DNA of 33,083 nucleotides from a gamma proteobacterium symbiont of Ctena orbiculata (GCA_003058495.1 QBVC01000041.1:1-33083); one strand, 5' to 3'. Shown: positions 7,196-17,004, counted from the first letter of the stretch. Notes: generated from the sequence alone by a model not told the origin. Made by a program: numbers and translations.

Positions 7196-7770
7196 TGGCC
7201 ATGCCTGCCTTGGCCGGCGAGACGGTCGAGGAGCTCCATGCCAGGCTGATGTCGGCGCGCCGGGGGGACTCCATCGAGGAGACCCTGGCGCGCATGCTGG
7301 CATCCTGGGCTTGTGGCCAGGGCGCCATGCCGGCGTGGCTGGGCCTGGGCGAGATGGAATATCGCCGCATGATGGCCTGCCATTTTCCCGGCATCGACGC
7401 ACTTGGCTTGAAGGAGAGTGCAGACGGCATGGACCCCGGACGCCTGGACGAGATGGATGACCTGAAAAAACTGTTGCTGGAGAACCGCAGCGGTATCACA
7501 CAATCAGAGATCTGGATGGCCGATATCCTGGTCGCGGGCTGCATGGGCAGCGATCACCTGTGGCAGGACCTTGGGCTATGGTCCCGGAGCGACCTTTCAA
7601 GGTTGATGATGGAGAACTTCGAACCCCTGGCGAAACGCAACGACCGCGACATGAAGTGGAAGAAGTTTCTCTACAAGCAGCTGTGCGAGACCGAGGGGAT
7701 CTACACCTGCCGTTCGCCCAGCTGTGAGGTCTGCGTCGATTATGACAACTGCTTCGGCAGTGAAGGGTAG
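7195..7770 (+). CDS. nifQ: NifQ, molybdenum donor for FeMo-co synthesis
   Basis: A 191-residue protein ending in the NifQ signature Cys-x4-Cys-x2-Cys-x5-Cys (CRSPSCEVCVDYDNC). In characterised NifQ this motif holds a [Mo-Fe-S] cluster that delivers molybdenum to the NifEN/NifH cofactor assembly step. The helical N-terminal region, including SWACGQG and the LLLENRSG segment, fits the family. ATG 7195 overlaps the stop of the FeSII gene; ATG 7201 is an alternative. Its stop (TAG 7768-7770) abuts the GTG start of draG. Confidence 0.93.
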   Translation: MAMPALAGETVEELHARLMSARRGDSIEETLARMLASWACGQGAMPAWLGLGEMEYRRMMACHFPGIDALGLKESADGMDPGRLDEMDDLKKLLLENRSGITQSEIWMADILVAGCMGSDHLWQDLGLWSRSDLSRLMMENFEPLAKRNDRDMKWKKFLYKQLCETEGIYTCRSPSCEVCVDYDNCFGSEG

Positions 7771-8711
7771 TGTTGGTCACGCCCAATCAATCAGCACAGT
7801 CCACTAAATCGCTTTCACTAGGGCAGCGGGCGGTCGGTGCCTATGTAGGACTCGCGGTGGGTGACGCCCTGGGCGCCACGACCGAGTTTCTCACCCCCAG
7901 GGAGATCCGGGAGAAGCATGGCGTCCATGACAGGATTCTGGGGGGCGGCTGGCTGCGCCTGAAGGCCGGTCAGGTCACCGACGACACGGAGATGAGCCTG
8001 GCGCTGGGTGAGTCCATACTCGCCCGTCGGGGGGTCGAGGCGGCTGCGGTCGCCGAGGCCTTCAGCGAATGGATGCGCGGCAAGCCGATCGACATCGGCA
8101 ATACCGTGAGGCGGGGGATCGTTCACTACCGCACCACGGGCGAGAGCGCGGTGGCCATGAACGAGTTCGATGCCGGCAACGGCGCCTGCATGAGATCCCT
8201 GCCCATTGCCCTCTTTTACTGCGATGCATCCCATGAAGAACGAATGCTCGCCTCGCGCGCCCAATCCCACACCACACACAACAACCCCCTGGCCGATGCC
8301 GGTACCGAGACTATGGTGGAGATGGTTGTCTCAGCCATGAGAGGCCTGGACAAATCGATGCTGGAGACGATGGCGCTGTCGCTGGTCTCCCGGTTTCCTC
8401 TCTATCGCTTCGATAAACGGCGCATGGAGAATCCCAGCGGTTACATCGTCGAGACCCTGCGTGCGGTGTTTCAGGCGTTCTTTTCCAATTACAGCTATCA
8501 GGAGACCCTCATCGACGTGGTCAACCGGGGAGGGGACGCGGATACCACCGGGGCTATTGCCGGTATGCTCGCGGGGGCCTACTATGGTGAAGAGGGCATA
8601 CCCCATCACTGGCGCGAGAGTTTGAACACCAAGGCAATGCTGGCATGCCGGGACCAGGCGCTCAGCCTGCTGGCCCAGGGCAGACAGAAATACACGACTC
8701 AGGATCGATGA
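7770..8711 (+). CDS. draG: DraG, dinitrogenase reductase-activating glycohydrolase
   Basis: A 313-residue ADP-ribosylglycohydrolase that removes ADP-ribose from NifH Arg101 and so restores activity. Dimanganese ligands are seen in TDDTEM (residues 70-75) near the N-terminus and in RGGDADTTGAIAGMLAGAYYG near the C-terminus. GNTVRRG in the middle is also typical. The GTG start at 7770 shares a base with the nifQ stop; a TTG follows directly. Placing draG inside the nifB operon, about 20 kb from draT, differs from the classical draTG pair of Rhodospirillum and Azospirillum. Its stop overlaps the next ATG (ATGA). Confidence 0.93.
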   Translation: MLVTPNQSAQSTKSLSLGQRAVGAYVGLAVGDALGATTEFLTPREIREKHGVHDRILGGGWLRLKAGQVTDDTEMSLALGESILARRGVEAAAVAEAFSEWMRGKPIDIGNTVRRGIVHYRTTGESAVAMNEFDAGNGACMRSLPIALFYCDASHEERMLASRAQSHTTHNNPLADAGTETMVEMVVSAMRGLDKSMLETMALSLVSRFPLYRFDKRRMENPSGYIVETLRAVFQAFFSNYSYQETLIDVVNRGGDADTTGAIAGMLAGAYYGEEGIPHHWRESLNTKAMLACRDQALSLLAQGRQKYTTQDR

Positions 8712-9142
8712 GGATTCGACAGGCAACCGCGGCGGACATCGACACCCTGTCGGCGCTGCTCGATCAGCTCTTCTCCATTGAACAGGACTTCACCCCCGAT
8801 CGCGGCAAGCAGCGTGTGGGTCTGGAAGAGCTGCTTGCGGCGCCGGACGCCTATCCGGTTGTGGCCGAGGATGAAGGCAGGGTCGTGGGTATGGCAACCC
8901 TGCAGGTATTGATCTCCACTGCTGAAGGCGGCCGCTGCGGGTTGATAGAGGATCTGGTGGTCAGCGAGTCGTACAGAGGTCGGGGCATAGGTCGGGCGCT
9001 TATGGACCATCTCATCCGATGGGCGGACAAGAAAGGCCTAACCAGACTCCAGCTTCTGGCGGACAGGGACAACCAACCAGCGTTGGCGTTCTACAAAAAG
9101 CAGGGCTGGTCGACGACAAGATTGATCGCATTGAGAAAATAA
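8708..9142 (+). CDS. GNAT family acetyltransferase
   Basis: A 144-residue GNAT protein, last gene of the operon. The acetyl-CoA loop is SYRGRGIGRALM at about residues 88-99, and DNQPALAFYKKQGW near the C-terminus is the conserved beta6-beta7 region. ATG 8708 overlaps the draG stop (ATGA), so it is co-translated with draG. The substrate is unknown; the overlap suggests a role tied to nitrogen fixation, perhaps protein or small-molecule N-acetylation, but that is inference. Confidence 0.85.
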   Translation: MRIRQATAADIDTLSALLDQLFSIEQDFTPDRGKQRVGLEELLAAPDAYPVVAEDEGRVVGMATLQVLISTAEGGRCGLIEDLVVSESYRGRGIGRALMDHLIRWADKKGLTRLQLLADRDNQPALAFYKKQGWSTTRLIALRK

Positions 9143-9320
9143 CCGGTTCAGGCTGTATGAGCACGATTGATTGGTTCAAGCTGAATCCCGCAGGCATTCA
9201 AAGCCTAGGGTGCGGCTTGCCGCAGCGCGATCCTTGGCTATGGCATTGTTTAATATAGGATTGGTTTTTCCTACATCCTGCATGGATTTAAGCAGCCGGA
9301 GCTTATGCTATGTTGGGAAA

Positions 9321-10775
9321 ATGAAACTCTCCAACAGCTATGCCCATCTCGGTGAGATCTTCTTTGAAAGCATCCTGCCGGATCCGGTAAATGATCCCAA
9401 GTTGTTTCTTTGGAACAGCGAGTTGGCGGAGGAGCTGCAGATTTCAGAACGACTGGAGTTGCCGCCGGAGGAGCTGGCGGAGTTATTCTCCGGCAACAGG
9501 CTGCTGCCGGGTTCGGAGCCTATCGCCCTGGCCTATGCCGGCCATCAGTTCGGCCAATTCGTGCCCCAGCTTGGCGATGGCCGCGCCCATCTCATCGGTG
9601 AGATCGTCGACCGCTCCGGTGAAAGAAGAGACATCCAGCTGAAGGGATCGGGTCAGACCGCTTTTTCCCGCAGCGGCGACGGGCGCTATGCCCTCGGACC
9701 CGCGATCAGGGAGTACATCATGGGCGAGGCCATGCATGCCCTGGGCATTGCGACAACCCGCAGCCTGGCGCTGACCACCACGGGCGAGGCGGTCTATCGC
9801 GAAACTGCCCAACCCGGTGCGGTACTGACCCGCATCGCATCGAGCCACCTGCGTGTGGGCACCTTCGAGTATTTCGCCGCCAGACAGAATCGCCGGGCAC
9901 TCGAACAGCTCTGCGATTTCGCCATCAACCGTCACTATCCCGAACTGGAACAGGGTGGCGACGAACGCTTCCTGCAGCTGTTCGACAAAGTCATGCAACG
10001 CCAGATCGACCTGGTTGTCGAGTGGCTCCGGGTGGGATTCATTCATGGCGTCATGAACACGGACAATACGGCCATATCCGGGGAGACCATCGACTTTGGC
10101 CCCTGCGCCATGATGGGAAGCTACAGCCCAAAGACGGTCTTCAGCTCGATTGATCGAGACGGACGCTACGCCTTCGGCAATCAACCCGCCATCGTACAGT
10201 GGAATATGGCACGTTTTGCCGAGACCCTTCTGCCCCTGATTGACAGCAATGAAGAACAGGCCATCGAAACCCTGGGTGCGCGTCTTGAGAACTTTTCGTC
10301 GCTGTTCAAACAACGCTACCTGCGGATGATGGCAGGTAAACTTGGACTGTCCAGGTTGACGTCAGCGGATGAAGCCCTGATCCTTGCCCTGTTGGATAGG
10401 CTCGAACAGAAACGACTCGATTACACCACAAGCTTCGATCGCCTGACCCGGTCGCTGTCGTCCCAGTCGGTTGCACAGCAATCGATCGACGAATTGGCAG
10501 ATTGGTATACAGATTGGCGTCAACGCCTGGCGAGCCAGGAAGAGGATGCGAAAACGATACAATCGCGGATGCGACATGCCAACCCAGTCGTGATTCCCAG
10601 AAACTACCACATGGAACAGGTCATCGGGGAATGTCTGGAGAGCGGCGATTCCAGTGCGGCAGACAGCTTCCTCGATGTCCTAAGGTCTCCCTATCACGCA
10701 ACCAGCAATACCCTGCAGTATCAGCTTGTACCGGATGGTGCCGATGTCGGTTATCAGACGTTCTGTGGCACCTGA
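9321..10775 (+). CDS. selO: SelO, protein AMPylase pseudokinase
   Basis: A 484-residue member of the SelO/YdiU (UPF0061) family, which transfers AMP from ATP to protein side chains and has been linked to redox stress responses. Typical segments are YAGHQFGQFVPQLGDGRAHLIGE, IQLKGSGQTAFSRSGDGRYAL (glycine-rich nucleotide region), HGVMNTDNTAISGETIDFGPCAMM (metal-binding DFGPCA) and the C-terminal QTFCGT, whose Cys is conserved. ATG 9321 begins the conserved LSNSYAHLGE sequence; the open frame upstream to 9171 looks non-coding. It stands alone, 178 bases after the nifB operon, and converges with the large TIR gene. Confidence 0.93.
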   Translation: MKLSNSYAHLGEIFFESILPDPVNDPKLFLWNSELAEELQISERLELPPEELAELFSGNRLLPGSEPIALAYAGHQFGQFVPQLGDGRAHLIGEIVDRSGERRDIQLKGSGQTAFSRSGDGRYALGPAIREYIMGEAMHALGIATTRSLALTTTGEAVYRETAQPGAVLTRIASSHLRVGTFEYFAARQNRRALEQLCDFAINRHYPELEQGGDERFLQLFDKVMQRQIDLVVEWLRVGFIHGVMNTDNTAISGETIDFGPCAMMGSYSPKTVFSSIDRDGRYAFGNQPAIVQWNMARFAETLLPLIDSNEEQAIETLGARLENFSSLFKQRYLRMMAGKLGLSRLTSADEALILALLDRLEQKRLDYTTSFDRLTRSLSSQSVAQQSIDELADWYTDWRQRLASQEEDAKTIQSRMRHANPVVIPRNYHMEQVIGECLESGDSSAADSFLDVLRSPYHATSNTLQYQLVPDGADVGYQTFCGT

Positions 10776-10882
10776 CGCAGGAAGTCATCTATCAAGGGTT
10801 GATTGACCTGAACCAATGCCATGCCGCAGTTGATTCCCTGCTGTTGCGCATGTGCTGTCACATTGCATTGCTGTTATCAGTA

Positions 10883-13800
10883 TCAATGAGTTGCCAGACA
10901 AAGAAAATGCACATAACCCGATTGATCGCCAACAGCGATATATTTACCGTTTGGCGTTACACCGATAGCCGTGATTTGATGGTCGAGTGTCATTGCAGCG
11001 ATGAAAGAGGATCTGTTCAAGTCATACGCCATCAATGTGTCATGATAGACAGAGTAGGCATAGTCACCGTTAGGTGATATCGCCACGGTATCGACTTTTC
11101 CCACATTGCCATTGAAACACATCCGCTCACGGCCGCTGTCCAGCTCCCAAACTTTGATGGTGTCATCCCTTCCGGCGGTAATTGCATACTCTCCATCCGG
11201 TGTGACTGCAATATCCAGAATCGCACCCTTGCAAGGCTCGTTTCTGACTAATTTCGAACTTTCATCCAGGGCGCACACTATACATGATCCGAACAGGGAG
11301 CCAAGTATGACTCGCCTTTCATCCGCATCGTAAGTCATCAAGGTACATTCGAAATCGCCTATCTCTTTCAGCATGGTATGTCCTGTATTCACATCCCATA
11401 CGCATACTATTCCGTTTGCGCAGAAAACCACTTGGGAGCCGTCGCGGGATATTACGATCTGGGCATTGTGATTGATCGGTTTGTCAATGATATCGACTGT
11501 CGGCGTGACTTCGAGTTCATCTAAAAGCTCTTCGAGCAGTGCATCGCCGACCTTTAGGGCGGAAAGAGCTCTTTTGTTGTCTTTGGATACCAATGCCCTG
11601 ATCCATCTCCCGCTTGCCAAATCCCAGACACGTATTGTCTTGTCCCTCGATATGGATACACCGCGGGAGCCATCTGCAGAAAACGCGAGGCCGCGAATGT
11701 CCCTGGTATGGCCTTTCAACACATGGCTTGGTGATAGTTCGGAAAGATTCCATATCCTCAGAGTATGGTCAGCGGATCCTGTGACCGCACGCGATCCATC
11801 CGGTGTGATTCGCAGTACCCGGATCCAGCCGCCTTGACCGCTGAGAGAGCCAATACGATCAGGAACAATATCGCAGCCGGGTTCGGCAGTCTGATCTATT
11901 GTTGTGCTATTCGATTGCATTCTCCAAACAACAAGATCGTTGTCTTGGGAGCTGGAGATTGCATAGTCGCCATTTGGAGAAATCGACAAGTGCGACACGG
12001 CTTCCAAATGTGCTTGCCGTGTTTGCCGGAGGGTCGCCGTTTCTATATCCCAGTGACGAATGGACCTGTCCGTGGATCCGGATATGGTTCTTCCGCTGGA
12101 TGCAGCAATAGCAAGGGATTTCACATAACCAGAGTGGCCTTCCAGTATCCTTAATGTCTCAAAGGTTTCAAGCCGCCATACCCTTAGTGTTCTGTCTCTC
12201 GAACCGGAGATGACATTTTTACCGTCAGCTGTGAATGCGACCGTCTCGACACTGCCCGTGTGACCTTGCAAGGATCCCAGGCACACCCCGGTTGCAATAC
12301 TCCAGACGCGAAGCGTGTGATCGTCGGCGCCGGAAACCAGCAGATCTCCATCAGGGGCAATCGCCAGGGTTCTGACTACCCCGGTATGACCCTCCAGACG
12401 CTTCGACTCCTGGTTGTCTGTCAGGTTCAGGAGCATGATCGACCAATCTCCGACTCCGAAGGCCAAACAACGGTTGTCGGGGGTAATCGCCACGGAATTA
12501 AGCTGGTGATACAAACCCTTGAAGAGCCGTTCAGATTGGCCGGTGTTGAGATTCCAGCGTCGAACAGTGCCGTCTTCCGAGACTGATGCGGCATATTTCC
12601 CGTCTGTAGCGACGGCGACGCCTTGAACCGCGAGTGTATGGCCACTGAGCACAAGCAAGAGGCGGCCACTCTCAAGGTCCCAGAGGCGTATGGTCCGATC
12701 ATCGGAAGCGGAAAGGATTCGCATTTCGTCTGGGGTGATAGTGACAGCATACACGACACCTTGATGCCCCTCATAGGTGCGGATTACCCTATTGTTTTCC
12801 AGGTCCCACAGGCGCAGAGTGTAGTCTTCCGAACCTGATACGGCCCGCCGCCCATCCGCTAAAATGGCCAACGCCTCCACTGAGCCAATATGGCCCTTCA
12901 TGATGCCAGTCAATGCGCCGCCGGGATGAGTCAATGACGCATCCGCCAACAGTAGACCCGGGACTGGACGGTTTGCATCAGCTTGATCGAGCAGTTCATC
13001 GACTATCAATGACCTGCCCCGATCGAGACGTCCCATTAGTTGAATGTAGATTTGCCCAGGGTCATTCGAGAGAGCATAGGATGCGAGCTGCAATGCATCT
13101 CTGACCATTCTCGTTTCATCACTGTTCTTCAAGCGTTCGAAGTCTTTTAGGATTGTTTGTATTTCAACGTTTTCCAGCCTGGCCTTGAGCCAGTCAAAAT
13201 CCAAAAGAAGTTCAAGCAGCTTTTGATTGTCATCCGCCTGCTGCAGATGCCAGCCTATCCATTTCCACGCATAATGATTGGGCAGTAGGCGGGATGCCTG
13301 CCACCACTGATCCACCAGACGGGCGTGGATGGTGGCCGTTTCAGTAAGAAGTGACTTAAGATAGGATTGAAGTACCCTGTGAATTCGAATACCGCCTGTT
13401 TTGAGGTCAAAATCGAGTAGTGCAGCCCCATCCAATCGCTGAATCAGCTCTTCAGTATCAAATTCATCCAAGCCCCAAAGGTTGGCTACCGATTCAAGCG
13501 GGATGAAGGTGTCTCTAGGAAATATTGCGAGTTCCGCGCAACGCCTTTGGTCCGCTTCAGCGAAGAGCTCGAGGCTGACGGATACTGTGCTGGCCACGGT
13601 GTCGTGCCTGTTGTCCGGATTTGTGCGATCGAAGGCTGTAACTCCCCGCTTGTCCATTGCTCGATTGAGATATGACACCGCGCCATCTAGAGAATCGCCG
13701 CGTTCAACCCTTTCCCATAAATGAGAAGCGGCCAATTTCAGCAACAGCGGCCATTCACCGAATCTACGTGCAAGAGATCGCAGTTTCGGTAAATTCTCCG

Positions 13801-14782
13801 GCATGTATTCGACCCTTGAGGAGAGCATCTTTACCGCCTGATCATCGGTCATCTTATCGACGATGATTCGGCTGCTGGTCGTGTCGGTGAGGACGCTCAA
13901 CTGTCGCGTCGTAACAAGTCGAGAGCATTGATGTCCACCCCTCAGAAAAGGTTTAAGATGGTTGGCATGCCAAACATCATCGATAACCAATAAACAGTTT
14001 TTTTGATCGAGGCGGGATGAAACCTGAATGGATGCATCATCAATATCTATGAATGGCAGGCGTTCGCCTGTAAGCGCGGCATAGAGTTTCGTCAATGCGC
14101 CTTGAATATCAGGTTGTTCACCGAGGCTTACCCATAATATTCCATCATCATAAGCGTTGATAATCTGTTCACTATGACACAGGCTGCAGGCCAAGGTCGT
14201 TTTGCCAAATCCTCCTGGACCCTGGAGGGCAGTTGTTGAAAACTGGGGATTGTTATGTGTTTCATCAAGCAGGTAAGAGAGGACAGTTTCGAATTCATCC
14301 TGGCGTTCGACATAGTGATGGGGTAAGTCCGGCGCCATGAAGGGGACTCGATTGTCTTTTCCCGGACTCTTGAGAAAGTTGATGAGGGTATCCCATTCAT
14401 GTGCCGGGTCATAGAAGTGAGTTTTTCTCATCCAACTTGGCAGCAGATTGAAATCCAGCTCTGCAGCCGAGATGCCCAGTACAGGGCAAACGCGAACGCC
14501 TTGCTGCCTTGCATAGCGCCACTCTTTCACAGCCACTTCCGACTGAAATGCAGCCGGCGTAATCACCATTAAGAGGATCTCGACCTTTTCGAGGGCATCC
14601 GTTATCTGTTTCCACCAACCGATCCCTGCCTGCATTTTCGAACGGTCTTGCCAAAAGGTGATATCTGGATGTTCCTTTTCAATCCTTTCACGAAGTGATG
14701 CAGCAATATCGGCGCCATCCGAGTGTGCATAAGAAACGAATACCCGAGGGTGAAGACCGAAATTATGCGGATTGTCTGACAT
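10883..14782 (-). CDS. TIR / NB-ARC / WD40 STAND-type sensor protein
   Basis: A 1299-residue protein. Residues about 11-130 form a TIR domain (RVFVSYAHSDG start; candidate catalytic Glu87 in FQSEVAVKEW), which in bacteria usually hydrolyses NAD+. Residues about 160-450 form an NB-ARC/STAND ATPase: P-loop GPGGFGKTT (188-196), Walker B CLLVIDDVW (263-271), SRLVTTR (287-293) and GEWPLLL in place of GLPLAL. A winged-helix and helical linker follow. From about residue 615 to the end there are some 14-15 WD40 repeats (GH...V....D......SGS.D.T.R.WD), enough for two seven-bladed propellers; the repeats are diverged from each other. The architecture fits antiphage TIR-STAND or APAF1-like signalling proteins: WD40 senses, NB-ARC oligomerises, TIR destroys NAD+. 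It is a single gene without a partner. Confidence 0.88.
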   Translation of the reverse strand: MSDNPHNFGLHPRVFVSYAHSDGADIAASLRERIEKEHPDITFWQDRSKMQAGIGWWKQITDALEKVEILLMVITPAAFQSEVAVKEWRYARQQGVRVCPVLGISAAELDFNLLPSWMRKTHFYDPAHEWDTLINFLKSPGKDNRVPFMAPDLPHHYVERQDEFETVLSYLLDETHNNPQFSTTALQGPGGFGKTTLACSLCHSEQIINAYDDGILWVSLGEQPDIQGALTKLYAALTGERLPFIDIDDASIQVSSRLDQKNCLLVIDDVWHANHLKPFLRGGHQCSRLVTTRQLSVLTDTTSSRIIVDKMTDDQAVKMLSSRVEYMPENLPKLRSLARRFGEWPLLLKLAASHLWERVERGDSLDGAVSYLNRAMDKRGVTAFDRTNPDNRHDTVASTVSVSLELFAEADQRRCAELAIFPRDTFIPLESVANLWGLDEFDTEELIQRLDGAALLDFDLKTGGIRIHRVLQSYLKSLLTETATIHARLVDQWWQASRLLPNHYAWKWIGWHLQQADDNQKLLELLLDFDWLKARLENVEIQTILKDFERLKNSDETRMVRDALQLASYALSNDPGQIYIQLMGRLDRGRSLIVDELLDQADANRPVPGLLLADASLTHPGGALTGIMKGHIGSVEALAILADGRRAVSGSEDYTLRLWDLENNRVIRTYEGHQGVVYAVTITPDEMRILSASDDRTIRLWDLESGRLLLVLSGHTLAVQGVAVATDGKYAASVSEDGTVRRWNLNTGQSERLFKGLYHQLNSVAITPDNRCLAFGVGDWSIMLLNLTDNQESKRLEGHTGVVRTLAIAPDGDLLVSGADDHTLRVWSIATGVCLGSLQGHTGSVETVAFTADGKNVISGSRDRTLRVWRLETFETLRILEGHSGYVKSLAIAASSGRTISGSTDRSIRHWDIETATLRQTRQAHLEAVSHLSISPNGDYAISSSQDNDLVVWRMQSNSTTIDQTAEPGCDIVPDRIGSLSGQGGWIRVLRITPDGSRAVTGSADHTLRIWNLSELSPSHVLKGHTRDIRGLAFSADGSRGVSISRDKTIRVWDLASGRWIRALVSKDNKRALSALKVGDALLEELLDELEVTPTVDIIDKPINHNAQIVISRDGSQVVFCANGIVCVWDVNTGHTMLKEIGDFECTLMTYDADERRVILGSLFGSCIVCALDESSKLVRNEPCKGAILDIAVTPDGEYAITAGRDDTIKVWELDSGRERMCFNGNVGKVDTVAISPNGDYAYSVYHDTLMAYDLNRSSFIAAMTLDHQITAIGVTPNGKYIAVGDQSGYVHFLCLATH

Positions 14783-14911
14783 TCAAGTGACTCAACCTAA
14801 ATTGACTGAGGATCGCCATCAACATTTGCCGCCATAGCGTGACGATCTATTGCTACATTTCTAAACGATTAATTCAACATACTTGTTACTGGCTAGGCAA
14901 TCAATAAACAA

Positions 14912-15880
14912 TCAAACCAAGATGTTATTGCTGTTTCGTATCGTACCCGGAGGGACGTCGAACTCCCTTTTGAACGCCCTGCTGAAGGCAGCCTCGGATT
15001 GGTATCCCAAACGGTCTGCAAGAACAGATAGCGGGATAGAACTTTGCGCAAGTTCCGCCCTGGCCAGCTGCATGCGCCATCGGGTGAGATAACGCATGGC
15101 GGAGTCACCCACCAGCTGGGTAAAGCGGGCTGAGAAGCCGGAACGAGACATCCCCACCTCCTTGGCCAGGGAGGCGACGCTCCAGGGTTTTTCGGGCTCG
15201 CGATGGATTGCGGCCAGGGCGCGGCCGATCTGTTTGTCACGCAGGGCGGCGAGCCAGCCCCGGTTGGCATCGGGTGAGGCGTCGAGCCAGGAGCGGATCG
15301 CCTGGATGATGAGGATGTCGGCGAGGTGGGTGATCACCGTCTCTCCGCCTGGGCGAAGCTCCCTGGCCTCGCGGGCGATAAAGCGCAGTGTGCTCTGCAG
15401 CCAGCTCCCTTCCTCCTCTTCCCAGGTATCGATCTGCAATAGCTTCGGTAACAGAGAGATGAGCTGCTGACCGGCCACATGGTCGAAGCGCACCAGGCCG
15501 CAGGTCAGATGGGTCAGCTCGCCGTCGCCGCCGTGGCGCATGATTTCATAGCGGTCGCTTACCTGTTCGACGGGAATATCGAAAAGGGGCCTTGTCTCCT
15601 GGTCGAGACTGCTGCGCACGACATGGCCCTGGCCATGGGGTACCAGGGCCAGGCTCCCCTGTTGCAGCAGGTGCGGCTCTTCGCCCTCGACCTCGAGCCA
15701 GCATTGGCCGGCCGTCACCACATGAAACATCATCCGACCCTCGAAGGGGGGGAGTTCCACTCCCCAGGGCGCGGTCAGCTCGGAACGGCAGTAGAAGGTG
15801 CCGTTGAGCCTGAGCAGATGGAGGGCCTCGCCGATCGGATCGGTGAAGTCCGGGATGGTTGTGCCGGTGCGTAATTTCAT
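14912..15880 (-). CDS. AraC-family regulator with cupin sensor domain
   Basis: A 322-residue regulator. Residues about 1-200 form an AraC-binding-type cupin (FYCRSELTAPWGVELP..EGRMMFHVVTAGQCWLEVEG), the type often found next to oxidoreductase genes. Residues about 225-315 hold two helix-turn-helix units: SVASLAKEVGMSRSGFSARFTQLVG and LSVLADRLGYQSEAAFSRAFKREFDVPPG. It is divergent from the NmrA-type gene at 16048 and probably controls it through the palindrome in between; the ligand is unknown. Confidence 0.88.
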   Translation of the reverse strand: MKLRTGTTIPDFTDPIGEALHLLRLNGTFYCRSELTAPWGVELPPFEGRMMFHVVTAGQCWLEVEGEEPHLLQQGSLALVPHGQGHVVRSSLDQETRPLFDIPVEQVSDRYEIMRHGGDGELTHLTCGLVRFDHVAGQQLISLLPKLLQIDTWEEEEGSWLQSTLRFIAREARELRPGGETVITHLADILIIQAIRSWLDASPDANRGWLAALRDKQIGRALAAIHREPEKPWSVASLAKEVGMSRSGFSARFTQLVGDSAMRYLTRWRMQLARAELAQSSIPLSVLADRLGYQSEAAFSRAFKREFDVPPGTIRNSNNILV

Positions 15881-15907
15881 GCCTTCACTTTAGTCTATGT
15901 CATGTGC

Positions 15908-15927
15908 TCGTCCATTTAAATGGACGA
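15908..15927. promoter_or_regulatory. 20-bp perfect palindrome between araC-type and nmrA-type genes
   Basis: A perfect inverted repeat centred on TTTAAA (half-site TCGTCCATTT). It is flanked by a direct repeat TTAGTCT(A/T)TGT on both sides (near 15892 and 15958). These are likely operator elements for the divergent AraC-type regulator. Confidence 0.5.
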
Positions 15928-16047
15928 TCTGCAAATAAATATAGACAAAGTGTGATTGTTAGTCTTTGTTCTCTCACCTAGCCTAAGTACATGGAACGAA
16001 GTCCCATATTCAACAGAACACCCAGATCAGTCGAGGAGACCGCACTC

Positions 16048-16893
16048 ATGAATCAATCACCCATTCTCATCATCGGTAAAAACGGCAAAACCGGCAGCCG
16101 CGTCAACCAGCGCCTGCAGACCCTGGGCCATACCACCCGCGGCGTCTCCAGATCCACCGATCCCGCATTCGACTGGGAGAGGCCGGAGACCTGGCGCGCC
16201 GCCATGCAAGGCACGCAGGCAGCCTACCTGAGCTATCAACCGGACCTCGCCGTCCCCCATGCGCAAGCCGATATCACGAACTTCGTTGAAATTGCCCGCG
16301 AAGTCGGCTTGCAGCATATCGTCCTGCTCTCGGGGCGGGGCGAAGAGGGCGCGCAGCGGGCGGAGGAGATTGTCATCAACAGCGGACTCACCTGGAATAT
16401 CGTCAGGGCGAACTGGTTCTTCCAGAACTTCAGTGAAGGCTTCATGCTGGAAGGGATCGAGGCGGGAGAGCTGATATTACCCGCGGGCGACACCCTCGAG
16501 CCCTTCGTCGATGCGGATGATATCGCGGATGTTGCCGTTGCCGCCCTGACCCAACCTGCGCTTCGCAATCGGCTGTTTGAACTCTCCGGACCCCGCGCCA
16601 TGACCTTTTCCCAATGCATGCGCGAGCTGTCCCAGGCCCTGGGACGTGAGGTGCGCTATACCAGGATTCCGGTCGATGACTTTATCGCTGCCCTGGCCGA
16701 ACAGGGTCTGCCGGAGGAGATGCAGTGGTTGATGCGGGAACTCTTTACCGTGGTTCTGGATGGCCGCAACAGCCGTCCGGCGCACGGCGTAGAAGAGGCA
16801 TTGGGCAGGCCCGCGACAGACTTCAAGCACTATATAGAGAAGACCATCGAATCCGGGATCTGGACGCAGGATAGGTTGAAGGCTTCGGCTTAG
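16048..16893 (+). CDS. NmrA-like NAD(P)-binding protein
   Basis: A 281-residue atypical short-chain dehydrogenase. The dinucleotide-binding loop is IIGKNGKTGSRV at about residues 8-19, close to GxxGxxG. HIVLLSGRG and WNIVRANWFFQNFSE are typical of the NmrA/NAD(P)H azoreductase-like group, which often lacks the catalytic YxxxK. The start at ATG 16048 is chosen from the GAGGAG site about 10 bases upstream; an ATG at 15991 lacks one. It may sense the NAD(P)/NAD(P)H ratio or reduce a quinone or electrophile. The pairing with a divergent AraC regulator and a nearby MDR reductase suggests a response to reactive compounds. Confidence 0.82.
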   Translation: MNQSPILIIGKNGKTGSRVNQRLQTLGHTTRGVSRSTDPAFDWERPETWRAAMQGTQAAYLSYQPDLAVPHAQADITNFVEIAREVGLQHIVLLSGRGEEGAQRAEEIVINSGLTWNIVRANWFFQNFSEGFMLEGIEAGELILPAGDTLEPFVDADDIADVAVAALTQPALRNRLFELSGPRAMTFSQCMRELSQALGREVRYTRIPVDDFIAALAEQGLPEEMQWLMRELFTVVLDGRNSRPAHGVEEALGRPATDFKHYIEKTIESGIWTQDRLKASA

Positions 16894-16923
16894 AGATGAG
16901 GAGATCGACGCTACGTAGATAGG

Positions 16924-16957
16924 CGGTAGAGAAGATAACTATCATCTCTACCGTTTA
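16924..16957. terminator. Hairpin terminator between convergent genes
   Basis: A 13-bp stem with one mismatch (16924-16936 with 16941-16953), loop AACT, followed by TTTATC on the plus strand. It lies 31 bases after the NmrA-type gene and could stop transcription from both sides. Confidence 0.6.
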
Positions 16958-17004
16958 TCTGCAAAGTCGCCTCTGTTCCAAATGCAGATACTGGGGACCA
17001 TGCG

